Assembly: GCA_903821605.1 (NCBI GenBank)
Contig: CAIJLZ010000004.1
Coordinates: forward strand, 186,001 to 250,000
Direction of reading: 5' to 3'
Source of the DNA: an uncultured Sphingomonadales bacterium
Lineage (GTDB): Bacteria; Pseudomonadota; Alphaproteobacteria; Sphingomonadales; Sphingomonadaceae
Length of the DNA stretch: 64,000 nt
Positions 44,211 to 53,217 of the stretch are shown one piece after another; the stretch's first letter is position 1, and the number at the start of each line of letters is the position of its first letter. Both the position numbers and the translations under genes were made by a program. The notes under the pieces are model-generated. The model did not search any database, was not told the DNA's origin, and worked only from the letters and a program-made list of their open reading frames with translations.

Positions 44211-45020
44211 ATGCACCGCCTTGCCCTTGATCATCTCACTGCCGTCGACAGCGATCCTGTGACACTGGCGCAAGCCGCCCGCGATGCGGGGTGCGATGGC
44301 ATGTGCCTGTTCATGGAGCCGATGGACGTGCTGCCGCTGATGCCGAAGTTTGATATTTATGGCGACCTTGCCGCGCGGCGCGATCTGCGCCGGCAGATGG
44401 ACGATCTGGGCGTTGCGCTGGATGTCGCCTATCCGTTTACGCTGGCCGGGCGCACGGATGTGCAGGATTTTCGCGTCGCGATGGAATGCGCGGCAGACCT
44501 TGGTGCGCTTCTGCTCAACGCGTTGATCTATGATCGCGATCCGGCGCGGCGGTTGGATAATTTTGGCGCATTCTGTGATCTGGCGGCCAGCTTTGGCCAC
44601 AAGGTGGGCGTCGAATTTTATCCACCCTCGCAGGTTGGCTCGCTGGCGGCCGCGCTTGATCTGGTGCAGGCAATTGGCCGGCCCGGTAGGGTGGGTGTCA
44701 ATGTCGATGTGTTGCACCTGATGCGCGCGGGCGAGAGCTTGGCGGAGCTGGCGGCGGCACCTGCGGATTATATCCTATACGGCCAGTTGGCTGATGGCCC
44801 GTCGCGGGCACCCGACCAGCTCGATTTCGAAGCGTCGTCCAATCGCTTGCTGGCGGGCGCAGGCATATTCGACCTTGGCGGGTTTGTTCGCGTCTTGCCA
44901 AAGGGCTGCCCGATCAGCGTTGAAATTCCGCGCAATCACGCGGTGACGGCGGGCGTCTCGCGTGATGAACGCGTGGCGCTGGCGGTGGACAGCGTGCGGC
45001 GCGCGATTGCTGGCACATAA
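44211..45020 (+). CDS. TIM-barrel sugar-phosphate isomerase/epimerase-like protein
   Basis: The 269-residue protein resembles the xylose-isomerase-like TIM barrel family (AP endonuclease 2 fold): HLTAVDSDPVTLAQAARDAG at the start, then KVGVEFYPPSQVGS and VGVNVDVLHLMRAG with typical acidic and histidine metal ligands. Members isomerise or epimerise sugars or act on dehydroshikimate and inositol-like rings. The substrate here is unknown. The start follows AGGGATCGGGG, and the gene stands alone between a VOC-like gene and a convergent aldo/keto reductase. Confidence 0.82.
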   Translation: MHRLALDHLTAVDSDPVTLAQAARDAGCDGMCLFMEPMDVLPLMPKFDIYGDLAARRDLRRQMDDLGVALDVAYPFTLAGRTDVQDFRVAMECAADLGALLLNALIYDRDPARRLDNFGAFCDLAASFGHKVGVEFYPPSQVGSLAAALDLVQAIGRPGRVGVNVDVLHLMRAGESLAELAAAPADYILYGQLADGPSRAPDQLDFEASSNRLLAGAGIFDLGGFVRVLPKGCPISVEIPRNHAVTAGVSRDERVALAVDSVRRAIAGT

Positions 45021-45088
45021 GTCCGGTCAAAAATGCGGCGGGGAAGCGTTTAGCCCCCCCCGCCACGAATGCCTGTCTGAAGGGAATA

Positions 45089-46051
45089 TCAGCCCGCGCG
45101 GAGCTGGGTCAGTTCCTCGGCCGTGAGCGAAAGCGCAGCGGCTTTCACACTGTTTTCCACTTGTTCCCCGCTGGAGCCGCCGAAGATCGGAATGGTCTGG
45201 TTGGGCTGGCACAGCAGATAGGCAAGCACGACCTCGTTGATCGAAACGCCGTGCTTTTCCGCCAATGCCTTGGCTGCGGCAAAGCGCTGTTCGTTCACCG
45301 GATTAGCATAGCGTGCTGCAAGCTGTTCGGGCACGTCGCCGTTGGAACGCTTGGTGAAATAGCCACCGCTTTGCGCGGCATAGGCGATGATCGGCAGGCC
45401 CGATGCGTGCAGTGCCTCATACTCGCCTTCGTAATAATGCTGGTAACCCTGTCCGGCAGCCGCGGCGACATCGGGTACGGCAAGGCCCCAGAAGGTTTCT
45501 GACGCGACGAAGCCCGGCTTGCCGATGGACGCAGCATAGGCATTGGCTGCGATGATGCGGTCTGCGGCCCAGTTCGATGCGGCGAAATGGCGGATGCGAC
45601 CGGCTTCTTGATGGCTGACCAACGCGTCGATCAGGGCTTCGACCGCTACTTCGGGATTGTCCATATGGAGGAAATAAAGGTCGATGGTGTCGATGCCGAG
45701 GTGATCGAGGCTTTGCGACAGGTCGGTGGCGATGTCATCGGGTGTGCAGCGATTGCGGTAATCACCCACGCGCATGTCGAAGAAGCCGCCCTTGGTGGCC
45801 ACGACCATATCAGCGCGGTTGCGCGTCTTCAGCCATGCGCCAATGGCGCGTTCGCTGGCACCGGCGGGCGCGTCGGGCATCCAGTCACCATAGGAGCGCG
45901 CGGTGTCGATGAAATTGCCGCCGAGTTCGACGAAGCGATCGAGGATCGCGTTCGACTTGCCCTGATCAAGCATCCAGCCGAGCATGTTGGTGCCATAGCA
46001 CAATTGGCTGACCGAAAGGTCGGTGCCGTTGAGGGTGGTCTTGCCAAGCAT
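45089..46051 (-). CDS. Aldo/keto reductase
   Basis: The 320-residue protein has the AKR tetrad Asp49, Tyr54, Lys87 and His129 (in FIDTARSYGDW, ATKGGF and LYFLHMDN). It should reduce or oxidise an aldehyde or ketone with NADPH. It is 41 bases after the last SnoaL-like gene of the hsa operon and may be its last gene, although the AKR could also have its own promoter. A hydroxysteroid role is possible (AKRs include 3-alpha-HSDs) but is not indicated by the sequence itself. Confidence 0.92.
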   Translation of the reverse strand: MLGKTTLNGTDLSVSQLCYGTNMLGWMLDQGKSNAILDRFVELGGNFIDTARSYGDWMPDAPAGASERAIGAWLKTRNRADMVVATKGGFFDMRVGDYRNRCTPDDIATDLSQSLDHLGIDTIDLYFLHMDNPEVAVEALIDALVSHQEAGRIRHFAASNWAADRIIAANAYAASIGKPGFVASETFWGLAVPDVAAAAGQGYQHYYEGEYEALHASGLPIIAYAAQSGGYFTKRSNGDVPEQLAARYANPVNEQRFAAAKALAEKHGVSINEVVLAYLLCQPNQTIPIFGGSSGEQVENSVKAAALSLTAEELTQLRAG

Positions 46052-46092
46052 GGGTGCAGCAACTCCTAGGTGAAGGGGGATGTCGGGGTAGC

Positions 46093-46626
46093 TCAGTCGT
46101 CCCAGACGATCATCTGACTCATGTCGGTGCGTTCTTCCGGCTTGCGCCCGGTTGTCGCGAGGCGCTGGACGCTGACATGGCCATTTGTCTTGCTGAATTT
46201 CGTGAGCACTTCGATCACCCGATCATAATGGGTCGTCGCAATCTTCCAACTCCCCCCTTCGCGGCGATATGTGTCGGTGTAGATCGCCGTGCCGAAGGTG
46301 TGATCGTCCTTTTCCAGATCGATGAACACGTCCTGCAGATACCAGATGCCGGTGGCTGAATTGTCACCGGTGATGGCGATTTCGGGCATCAGGCCGATAT
46401 GCATCGCCACCGCGCCCGAGTGGAACGAATTGGCGAGAAATTCGAGCATCGTCGCTTTGCCGGAAAGTGAGACCTTATAAGTGCCGCCATTGTAAACGAC
46501 ATGCACATCATCGGTGAACAGGGTTTCCAGCAGTGCCGTATTGGCGGTGTCGATCCCGCGGAAATAACGGTGCTTGAGGATCTTGATCTCTTCGATGTCG
46601 GACAGTTGCTGTAGGGTGTAGGCCAT
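46093..46626 (-). CDS. SnoaL-like / NTF2-fold protein
   Basis: The 177-residue protein from ATG 46626 has the SnoaL_4-type start (LSDIEEIKILKHRYFRGIDT), then LFTDDVHVVYNGG and a late SWKIATTHYDRVIE strand. The longer frame upstream lies in the previous gene and is not counted. It follows the SRPBCC gene by two bases, so the two are cotranscribed and probably coupled. SnoaL-like folds occur as isomerases and cyclases; in the middle of a ring-degradation operon an isomerase or hydratase role is possible. Confidence 0.8.
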   Translation of the reverse strand: MAYTLQQLSDIEEIKILKHRYFRGIDTANTALLETLFTDDVHVVYNGGTYKVSLSGKATMLEFLANSFHSGAVAMHIGLMPEIAITGDNSATGIWYLQDVFIDLEKDDHTFGTAIYTDTYRREGGSWKIATTHYDRVIEVLTKFSKTNGHVSVQRLATTGRKPEERTDMSQMIVWDD

Positions 46627-46628
46627 GA

Positions 46629-47159
46629 TCAGTCTTTCAGTTCTGTGGCAAAAAGTGCTTCGGCGCGGGCCTTCAGCGCGCGGCCGGAATCGTCGAAGGC
46701 GCGTTTCACCCACGGCCCGGCAAAGCGGAACACATGGATGCCGTTGACGCCAAGGAACGCATCGGTCGAAACATAGCGGCATGAAGCGGGGCCGGTTGCC
46801 TCGATCACCTGATCACGTCGGGCAGGATAGGGCCAGGCATCGCTGTACACCATTTCCCACGAGATTAAGCGTTCGGGATCGAACGCGCAGATATATTCGC
46901 AATTGGGCACCAGCGTGCCCGGCGCCGCATAGTTGACCAGCATCATGTTCACCGCCGCACCCATTGCCAATGTGGATTCGGCCCGCACGCAAAACGGGTT
47001 CCATTCGTTATAGCGCGGCATGTCGGTCAGCACCTGCCACACGATGCGGGCAGGGGCGGCGATCTCGACGGTTTCGCTGACGGTCACGGCATCGGGATCG
47101 AACCCGCTGACCGGATCGTCAGCGAGCGTGGGAGCAGTCTGCATCCAGTCTAGCAACAT
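46629..47159 (-). CDS. SRPBCC (START/polyketide-cyclase-like) protein
   Basis: The 176-residue protein from ATG 47159 contains VSETVEIAAPARIVWQVLTD and YNEWNPFC, the entry to the SRPBCC hydrophobic-ligand fold, and ends in a long helix. The family binds steroids, lipids and polyketides; no catalytic residue is evident. In this operon it would be expected to bind a steroid intermediate. The frame upstream of the ATG was rejected as the extension has no family character. It lies 35 bases after the KstD-like gene. Confidence 0.85.
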   Translation of the reverse strand: MLLDWMQTAPTLADDPVSGFDPDAVTVSETVEIAAPARIVWQVLTDMPRYNEWNPFCVRAESTLAMGAAVNMMLVNYAAPGTLVPNCEYICAFDPERLISWEMVYSDAWPYPARRDQVIEATGPASCRYVSTDAFLGVNGIHVFRFAGPWVKRAFDDSGRALKARAEALFATELKD

Positions 47160-47194
47160 GGCCTTATCCCCTATTTCTGCGAAATGTCCCGACG

Positions 47195-48646
47195 TCAGGC
47201 CGCGGCCTTGCGCCCTGCCTGCCGCCCGAAGAACGTGCAATCGGCCAAGCTCATGCCCGAAGAATAGCCGTGGCCCCATGCGGGCAGGCCCGAAGTGCAG
47301 CGGCCAGCCGCATAAAGCCCGGCAATCGGCTGCCCCGCGCGGTCCAGCACTTCACCATCGGTGGTCGTCTTCAGGCCGCCCAAGGTGAAGAAGCTGAAAT
47401 AGCTCGTCTCGAAATTGAGTTCGAGTGCCACGAACGGCGCCTGATCGAGCGGCGTAAGGATCGGGGCCTGTTTGTCGAACAGCGGATCGCGGCCTTCGCG
47501 CGCATGTTCGTTGTAGAGGGCCATCGTGGCCGACAAGCTGCCCTTGGGCATGGCCAGTTCGGCCTCGACCTCTTCCCATGTATCGCCTGTGCCGGCGATC
47601 GTGATGCCGGCAAGATTCATCGGCTGCTCGAAATGCGCCATGTCGAGCAGCTGGTATACTTTGCCACCCGGCTGATCGACGGCACAACGGCTGACGCGGC
47701 CGTGATAGCAATCCTCGTTGATGAAGCGCTGGCCCTGCACATTCACGAACACGCCATAGGCGTGGCTTTCCGGCATGGTCCACGGGCAGGTGGTGAAAAA
47801 CTGGTCCATGTGGATGGCATCGCCCCCCACCGAAACGCCCAGTTCGATGCCGACGCCGTCGTCCTTGTCGCCAATCGGGCTGTTCACGCGGAAGCTGTCC
47901 GGGCAATATTTGCGGCGCATCGCCTCGTTGAACACGAAGCCGCCGGTCGCCAGCACCACGCCCTTCGCCGCTTTGACGAAGCGATTGGTGTTGTCGATGC
48001 GCATGACGACACCGACCACATGATCGCCATCGACGATCAGCGCCACGGCGCGGGCGTCGATGTGAATTTCGGTGCCGAGATCACGCGCGCGCGCCTCAAG
48101 GATGTCGACCAGCGGACGCCCACCGCCCCAGCCCATGTGCTGGATCACATGTCCGCGCGGTGCGGGCTTTGCCGTGTAGCGGAACGGTGCCGCCTGTTCG
48201 CTGCCCGAATAAATCAGCGTGGAATCGTCGGTCGGTTCGATGTGCTTGCCGGGCAGGTAATTGCCGCGATAGGGTACGCCCTGATCCTTCAGCCACTGAT
48301 AGTGGTTGAGCGCTTCGCGCCCGTAAAGTTCGCACTTCGCGTCATCGGCGCACGGGCCGCCCGCCATTTTGAGATAGGCGGTGAAGTCTTCGACCGTATC
48401 ATCGAACCCGGCCGCCTTTTGCGCATCGGTGCCGCCGCCGATGTAAATCTCTCCGCCCGACAGCGCAGAAGCGCCGCCGCTGCCCGAGTTGCGTTCGAAA
48501 AGCATGACGCGGGCACCTGAGGTGCGCGCCTCAATCGCGGCGCAAGCCCCGGTCGCGCCGAAGCCGATCACGGCCACGTCAGTCTCGAAATCCCAGCCCG
48601 GCACGTCGGCCACGGCCAGCGGCTTATATTGCGAAAACATACTCAT
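47195..48646 (-). CDS. FAD-dependent 3-ketosteroid-dehydrogenase-like flavoprotein
   Basis: The 483-residue flavoprotein has an FAD motif DVAVIGFGATGACAAIEAR, GGASALSGGEIYIGGG, and a C-terminal GLYAAGRCTSGLP with GYSSGMSLADCTFFGR. This is the fold of KstD-type delta-1 and delta-4(5-alpha) steroid dehydrogenases and of fumarate reductase flavoproteins. It sits inside the hsa operon, making a steroid ring-A or ring-fusion dehydrogenation likely. The start follows AGAGGAGCGGG at 48646. Confidence 0.88.
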   Translation of the reverse strand: MSMFSQYKPLAVADVPGWDFETDVAVIGFGATGACAAIEARTSGARVMLFERNSGSGGASALSGGEIYIGGGTDAQKAAGFDDTVEDFTAYLKMAGGPCADDAKCELYGREALNHYQWLKDQGVPYRGNYLPGKHIEPTDDSTLIYSGSEQAAPFRYTAKPAPRGHVIQHMGWGGGRPLVDILEARARDLGTEIHIDARAVALIVDGDHVVGVVMRIDNTNRFVKAAKGVVLATGGFVFNEAMRRKYCPDSFRVNSPIGDKDDGVGIELGVSVGGDAIHMDQFFTTCPWTMPESHAYGVFVNVQGQRFINEDCYHGRVSRCAVDQPGGKVYQLLDMAHFEQPMNLAGITIAGTGDTWEEVEAELAMPKGSLSATMALYNEHAREGRDPLFDKQAPILTPLDQAPFVALELNFETSYFSFFTLGGLKTTTDGEVLDRAGQPIAGLYAAGRCTSGLPAWGHGYSSGMSLADCTFFGRQAGRKAAA

Positions 48647-48690
48647 CCCGCTCCTCTTATGTCTTCGGGGGTTGCTTCCCCGCGATTATG

Positions 48691-49101
48691 TCAGTGTTTG
48701 AGGCCCCCGCACAACACCTCGGTGATCATCTCGGTGTCGCAATATTCTTTCCACTCGATCAGCTTAGCATCGCGCAGTCTGGCCAGAAAATGATATTGAT
48801 TGCGGTATTCACGGCCCGATGCGTGCATCCCGCGCGACGATGCTTCGACCGCCACGCGATCATCCTGTGCGGTGATCGCATGGATGGTGAAGACGATCCC
48901 ATGCGGAAAGGCTTCAAAGATCCGGCCCGCCGCCATGGTCACGGTCGGTTTGTCGAACGTGCCCGATATCAGCGTTTGCCCCATGGTGGTGCAGGTGCCG
49001 TCTTCGGCATAAGCATCGACGATACCCGCCACATCGCCTGCGTTCATCGCGTCAAAGAACGCGTGAACAGCGGCGATGTTGCGGGCAACTTCGTCGGTCA
49101 T
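48691..49101 (-). CDS. SnoaL-like / ketosteroid-isomerase-related protein
   Basis: The 136-residue protein has the compact NTF2-like fold: [27 protein letters not shown] and the tail [13 protein letters not shown]. This group includes relatives of ketosteroid isomerase and limonene-epoxide hydrolase. Its start overlaps the stop of hsaF by four bases. A delta-5/delta-4 isomerase or dehydratase function would fit the pathway, but the characteristic catalytic aspartates could not be assigned with confidence. Confidence 0.82.
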   Translation of the reverse strand: MTDEVARNIAAVHAFFDAMNAGDVAGIVDAYAEDGTCTTMGQTLISGTFDKPTVTMAAGRIFEAFPHGIVFTIHAITAQDDRVAVEASSRGMHASGREYRNQYHFLARLRDAKLIEWKEYCDTEMITEVLCGGLKH

Positions 49102-50141
49102 TGTGCTTCGCGCGCCCTTACCATGTCGAGCGCGACATCGATGATCATGTCTTCCTGCCCACCGACCATCTTGCGGCGGCCGAGTTCGACAAGGATCGTA
49201 CGGGTATCAAGGCCATAGGTTTCCGCTGCCTTTTCCGCATGGCGCAGGAAGCTGGAGTAGACCCCCGCATAGCCGAGCGCGAGCGTTTCACGGTCCACAC
49301 GTACCGGGCGATCTTGCAACGGGCGCACAAGATCTTCTGCGGCATCCATCAGCATCATGACGTCACAGCCGTGGTTCCAGCCCTTGCGGTCAATGGCGGC
49401 GATGAACACTTCGAGTGGGGCGTTGCCCGCGCCCGCGCCCATGCCGGTCAGGCTGGCGTCGATGCGCACTGCACCGCATTGCGCCGCGACGATGGAGTTG
49501 GCGACGCCCAGCCCAAGATTGTGGTGCGCGTGCATGCCGCGCTGCGTTTCAGGCTTAAGCACGCGGTCATAGGCTTCGAACCGCGCCCGGACGCCATCCA
49601 TGTCGAGCGCGCCGCCGCTGTCGGTGACATAGACACATTGCGCGCCATAGCTTTCCATCAACAAGGCCTGTTGGGCGAGCAGGTCCGGCTCGATCATGTG
49701 GCTCATCATCAGAAAGCCTGAAACGTCCATGCCGAGATCGCGCGCAATGCCGATGTGCTGCTTTGAAACGTCTGCCTCGGTGCAATGGGTGGCCACGCGG
49801 ACCGAGCGCACGCCGATATCATAGGCGCGGCGCAGTTCCTCCACCGTGCCAACGCCGGGCAGGATCAGCGTGGTCAGCACGCACTTGTCCAGCACTTCGG
49901 CCACGGCTTCAAGCCATTCCCAATCGGTGTGCGCACCAAAGCCATAGTTGAAGCTGGCGCCCGAAAGACCATCGCCATGGGCAACTTCGATCGCGTCCAC
50001 GCCCGACTTTTCGATCGCGGCGGCAATCGCCTTCACATGCTCGATGCCGTACATGTGACGAATGGCGTGCATGCCATCGCGCAGGGTCACGTCTTGAATA
50101 TAGAGCTTGTCGCCCGCTTCGACGTTGAAGGTCGCTTTCAT
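49098..50141 (-). CDS. hsaF: 4-hydroxy-2-oxovalerate/2-oxohexanoate aldolase
   Basis: The 347-residue aldolase has the family start [17 protein letters not shown] with Arg21, Asp22 and His25 as active-site residues, and [13 protein letters not shown] as metal-binding histidines. It splits the hydroxyl-keto acid from ring-A degradation into pyruvate and an aldehyde, which is passed through a channel to the acylating aldehyde dehydrogenase partner. The gene follows hsaG by 14 bases and overlaps the SnoaL-like gene by four. Naming it hsaF rather than bphI-like follows the steroid context. Confidence 0.93.
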   Translation of the reverse strand: MKATFNVEAGDKLYIQDVTLRDGMHAIRHMYGIEHVKAIAAAIEKSGVDAIEVAHGDGLSGASFNYGFGAHTDWEWLEAVAEVLDKCVLTTLILPGVGTVEELRRAYDIGVRSVRVATHCTEADVSKQHIGIARDLGMDVSGFLMMSHMIEPDLLAQQALLMESYGAQCVYVTDSGGALDMDGVRARFEAYDRVLKPETQRGMHAHHNLGLGVANSIVAAQCGAVRIDASLTGMGAGAGNAPLEVFIAAIDRKGWNHGCDVMMLMDAAEDLVRPLQDRPVRVDRETLALGYAGVYSSFLRHAEKAAETYGLDTRTILVELGRRKMVGGQEDMIIDVALDMVRAREAQ

Positions 50142-50155
50142 CTTGTGGCCCTCCT

Positions 50156-51094
50156 TCAGGCGGCGGTCGCGGCCATGCGGCGCGCGGCAAGCAATTCACC
50201 GGTCGCCTTGGCGGCGGCGGTCATGATGTCGAGATTGCCCGAATAGCTGGGCAGATAATCGCCTGCGCCTTCCACTTCGAGCAGGATCATCGTCTTGATC
50301 CCGGTGAATTCGCCCTGACCGGGGATATGCAGACGGTTGTTGTCGCCAAAGCGTTCAAACTGCACTTCCTGTTTCAGGCGATAGCCGGGGACGTACTGCT
50401 GCACTTGCGCCACCATGTCCTTGACCGATTGGCGAATGCTGTCCTCGTCCGCGCCTTCGGATAGGGTGAACACCGTATCGCGCATGATCATCGGCGGTTC
50501 GGCCGGGTTGAGGATAATGATGGCCTTGCCCTTGGTCGCGCCGCCGACCTGCTCGATGGCACGGGCGGTGGTGCGGGTGAATTCGTCGATGTTGGCGCGG
50601 GTGCCGGGGCCGGCCGAACGCGACGAAACCGAGGCGACGATTTCCGCGTAATGCACCTTGGCGACGCGGCTCACCGCAGCGACCATCGGGATGGTTGCCT
50701 GCCCGCCGCAGGTGACCATGTTGACGTTAGGCGCGTCAAGGTGCGCACTGCCGTTGACAGTGGGCACGGTGAACGGCCCCAGCGCGGCCGGTGTCAGGTC
50801 CACCACCTGGATGCCGTCGGCGCGCAGCGCTTCGTCATGCACCTTGTGCGCATAAGCACTGGTCGCATCGAAGGCGATGCCGATGTCCTTGTAGAGCGGG
50901 TGCTTCATCAGCCCTTCCAGCCCTTCATGCGTCGTCGCGATGCCATGCGCCCGCGCCATGGCGAGGCCTTCCGACTTTTCGTCGATGCCCACCACGATGG
51001 CGAGATCCATATTCTGCGGGTATTTGATCATCTTCATCATCAGGTCGGTGCCGATATTGCCCGAGCCGATGATCGCAGCTTTTACGCGTGCCAT
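50156..51094 (-). CDS. hsaG: Acylating acetaldehyde/propionaldehyde dehydrogenase
   Basis: The 312-residue enzyme has a Rossmann start [14 protein letters not shown] and the catalytic cysteine in [12 protein letters not shown] (about Cys129). It converts the aldehyde released by the aldolase to acyl-CoA with NAD and CoA. For steroid ring A the aldehyde is propionaldehyde. It is located between hsaE and hsaF with short spacers, as in the usual hydratase-dehydrogenase-aldolase trio, and forms a complex with HsaF in known systems. Confidence 0.94.
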   Translation of the reverse strand: MARVKAAIIGSGNIGTDLMMKMIKYPQNMDLAIVVGIDEKSEGLAMARAHGIATTHEGLEGLMKHPLYKDIGIAFDATSAYAHKVHDEALRADGIQVVDLTPAALGPFTVPTVNGSAHLDAPNVNMVTCGGQATIPMVAAVSRVAKVHYAEIVASVSSRSAGPGTRANIDEFTRTTARAIEQVGGATKGKAIIILNPAEPPMIMRDTVFTLSEGADEDSIRQSVKDMVAQVQQYVPGYRLKQEVQFERFGDNNRLHIPGQGEFTGIKTMILLEVEGAGDYLPSYSGNLDIMTAAAKATGELLAARRMAATAA

Positions 51095-51107
51095 TGGATT
51101 GGTCCTT

Positions 51108-51896
51108 TTATACGAAGTTGGCGACGCAAGTGCCCAAGGGGCCGTTGGTATCGCTCAAGGTCATTTCAAAACGATCGCCCTTTACTGCCGGGGCGAGTGG
51201 GACGAGGCTGCCCGATAAAATCACGTCGCCGGCATCCAGCGTGACGCCATAGGCGCCGAGCGTATTGGCCAACCACGCCACCGCCTGTGCGGGATCGCCC
51301 TGCACCGCATGGCCATAGCCTTCAGACAGCGGCGCGCCGTTCTTGGTCACCGCGACATGCAGGCTCGGCAGATCCAGTCCTGCCGGATCGAGCCGTTCCT
51401 TGCCCACCACATAGACGCCGCAACTGGCGTTGTCGGACACGGTATCGACGATCGCGATTTTCCAGTCGTCGATGCGACTGTCGACGATTTCAAAGCAGGG
51501 CGCGATGCTCTCGGTCGCGGCGAGTACATCGGCGGCGGTCACGCCCGGGCCATTGAGGCTGGTTTTCAGAATGAAGGCGATTTCGGCCTCGGCACGCGGG
51601 GCAATCAGCGCCTTGCCGTCCACATCGATATCGCCATCGACATACATCCAGTCGGTCAGGAAGCCGAAGTCGGGCTGGTGCACGCCCAACATGTCCTGCA
51701 CTGCCTTGCTCGTGACGCCGATCTTCTTGCCGACCACCTTTTCGCCATCCTTCAGGCGGCGCGACAGGAAATGCAGGCTGATGGCATAGGCATCGTCGAT
51801 AGTCAGCGACGGGTCCTGCTGGATCAGTGGTACCAGCGTACGCCGTTCGCGCAGCGCGGTGTAGAGTTCATTCCCATAATGTTCGGCTTTGCTCAC
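51108..51896 (-). CDS. hsaE: 2-hydroxyhexa-2,4-dienoate hydratase
   Basis: The 262-residue protein belongs to the MhpD/fumarylacetoacetase-like hydratases, with metal ligands Glu103, Glu105 (RAEAEIAF) and Glu136 (FEIVDSRI). It hydrates the dienoate released by HsaD to the 4-hydroxy-2-oxo acid. Its start overlaps the hsaB stop by four bases and it is followed by hsaG after 13 bases. The same family also serves meta-cleavage of monoaromatics; the steroid designation comes from the neighbours hsaA, hsaB and hsaD. Confidence 0.93.
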   Translation of the reverse strand: MSKAEHYGNELYTALRERRTLVPLIQQDPSLTIDDAYAISLHFLSRRLKDGEKVVGKKIGVTSKAVQDMLGVHQPDFGFLTDWMYVDGDIDVDGKALIAPRAEAEIAFILKTSLNGPGVTAADVLAATESIAPCFEIVDSRIDDWKIAIVDTVSDNASCGVYVVGKERLDPAGLDLPSLHVAVTKNGAPLSEGYGHAVQGDPAQAVAWLANTLGAYGVTLDAGDVILSGSLVPLAPAVKGDRFEMTLSDTNGPLGTCVANFV

Positions 51897-52387
51897 AAAT
51901 AAGCCCCGTCCTGATAGATGAGCGGCGCGACGGTCTCGCTGACCTGCGCCTCAAGCACGCGCGCGATAACAATGCTGTGCGTGCCATAGGCCAGCATCGT
52001 GTCGATGACGCAGAGCAGATTGGCCTGCGCGCCATCGAGCATCGGCAAGCCATTGTGGCCTTCGCGCCAATGGCCCAGCTTGAAGCGATCCTCATGCGGC
52101 ACGCCGCCGCCGAATGCGGCAGAAATGTCTTGTTGGTGGCGCGACAACAAGTTGATCGAAAGCGGTGCGGTCGGCTCCAGCAAGGCGTGCAGGCTGGTGC
52201 TGCGATTGACGCAGACCAGCACCGCTGGCGGATCGACCGTGAGCGAGGTAATCGACGTGGCGGCCATGCCGACCGGACCGTTGTCCCCCTTGGCCACGAC
52301 GATGGAAACCGAGGCCGCAAGCCGACGCATCGCCGCGCGGAAGACGGCAGGCAATGCCTCGGGCAGGGCAGGATAGCCTTCAGCCAT
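51893..52387 (-). CDS. hsaB: Flavin reductase component of 3-HSA hydroxylase
   Basis: The 164-residue protein has the flavin-reductase-like fold of HsaB/HpaC reductases: VSIVVAKGDNGPVGMAATSI, then VDPPAVLVCVNRS and GVPHEDRF. It supplies reduced FMN/FAD to the HsaA oxygenase. The ATG at 52387 overlaps the end of hsaD by eight bases; the longer frame upstream lies inside hsaD and is rejected. The order hsaA-hsaD-hsaB is compact and typical of a coordinated unit. Confidence 0.9.
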   Translation of the reverse strand: MAEGYPALPEALPAVFRAAMRRLAASVSIVVAKGDNGPVGMAATSITSLTVDPPAVLVCVNRSTSLHALLEPTAPLSINLLSRHQQDISAAFGGGVPHEDRFKLGHWREGHNGLPMLDGAQANLLCVIDTMLAYGTHSIVIARVLEAQVSETVAPLIYQDGAYL

Positions 52388-53204
52388 GGAGGAAATCGAC
52401 GGCATAGGCGTTGAACTCGGCGGCGCGTTCCACCTGTACCCAATGGCCGGTGCGTCCGAAGGTGATGGCGCGCACATCGCGGCAGTGATCAAGGAACAGG
52501 CGCGCATGGGCCTCGGGGCAGAATTCGTCGTTCAGGCCCCACAACACGAAGATCGGCTTGTCGATTTCGCCCAGACGCGGCGAGAGATCGGGCGTGCGCA
52601 TGCGCATGAGCACGTCTTTCGGCTGGGTGCGGGCAACGGCAAAGCGTTCCTCAATCAAGACATCCGAAATGTTCGGCGCGAAATCCGGGTGGACCAGATT
52701 GGAAACCAGCCGCTTTTGTTCGGCCAGATTGAAATCCGGGCCGCCGAAATTGGACACCATTTTGGCGATGCCGGGCATCACGAAATAGCTTTCGCGCTCC
52801 GCCACGCAGCCCGGGGCCATCAGCACCAGCTTGCCGGTAAATTCGGGGTGATCGAGCGTCATCTGCAAGGCGATGCCACCACCCAGCGAATTGCCCACCA
52901 GATGCGCCTTCTCCACGCCATGCTGACGCAGCGCGTCATAAAGCGTGTCGGTAAATAGCTGCAGCGTATAGTCCACACCTTCTGGTTTGGACGATGCGCC
53001 ATAGCCGATCAGGTCGGGCAGGATCACCCGATAACCAGCATCGGCAAAGGCGGCGATATTGCCACGGAAGTTCGATGCGCCCGAGGCGCCGGGGCCGCTG
53101 CCGTGAATAAACACCACAGCCGGACCATCGGGCAGGCCCGCTTCCTTGACATGGATATCATAGCCACCGGCCACGCGATAAGTGGCTTGTTTCAATTCGG
53201 TCAT
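52380..53204 (-). CDS. hsaD: Meta-cleavage product hydrolase (4,9-DSHA hydrolase)
   Basis: The 274-residue alpha/beta hydrolase has HGSGPGASG, the nucleophile Ser106 in GNSLGG, Asp226 in GLNDEF and His254 in GHWVQVE. This is the C-C bond hydrolase group that includes HsaD and BphD. In the steroid pathway it splits the meta-cleavage product of HsaC into the C5/C6 dienoate and the ring C/D acid (HIP). ATG 53204 is used because the upstream extension has no family features. It follows hsaA by 13 bases. Confidence 0.93.
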   Translation of the reverse strand: MTELKQATYRVAGGYDIHVKEAGLPDGPAVVFIHGSGPGASGASNFRGNIAAFADAGYRVILPDLIGYGASSKPEGVDYTLQLFTDTLYDALRQHGVEKAHLVGNSLGGGIALQMTLDHPEFTGKLVLMAPGCVAERESYFVMPGIAKMVSNFGGPDFNLAEQKRLVSNLVHPDFAPNISDVLIEERFAVARTQPKDVLMRMRTPDLSPRLGEIDKPIFVLWGLNDEFCPEAHARLFLDHCRDVRAITFGRTGHWVQVERAAEFNAYAVDFLHG

Positions 53205-53217
53205 GCCGCTGCTCCGC

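Noticed and set aside
43348-46051. Evidence for use of a sugar part (TIM-barrel isomerase, AKR) as sign of a saponin locus
   Set aside because: No glycoside hydrolase or sugar kinase gene is present, so a glycosylated substrate is not supported.
49098-53204. Biphenyl/monoaromatic meta-cleavage operon
   Set aside because: The hydratase, aldolase and dehydrogenase alone would fit, but they are joined to HsaA/HsaB-type genes and face an ipdAB operon, which points to steroids.
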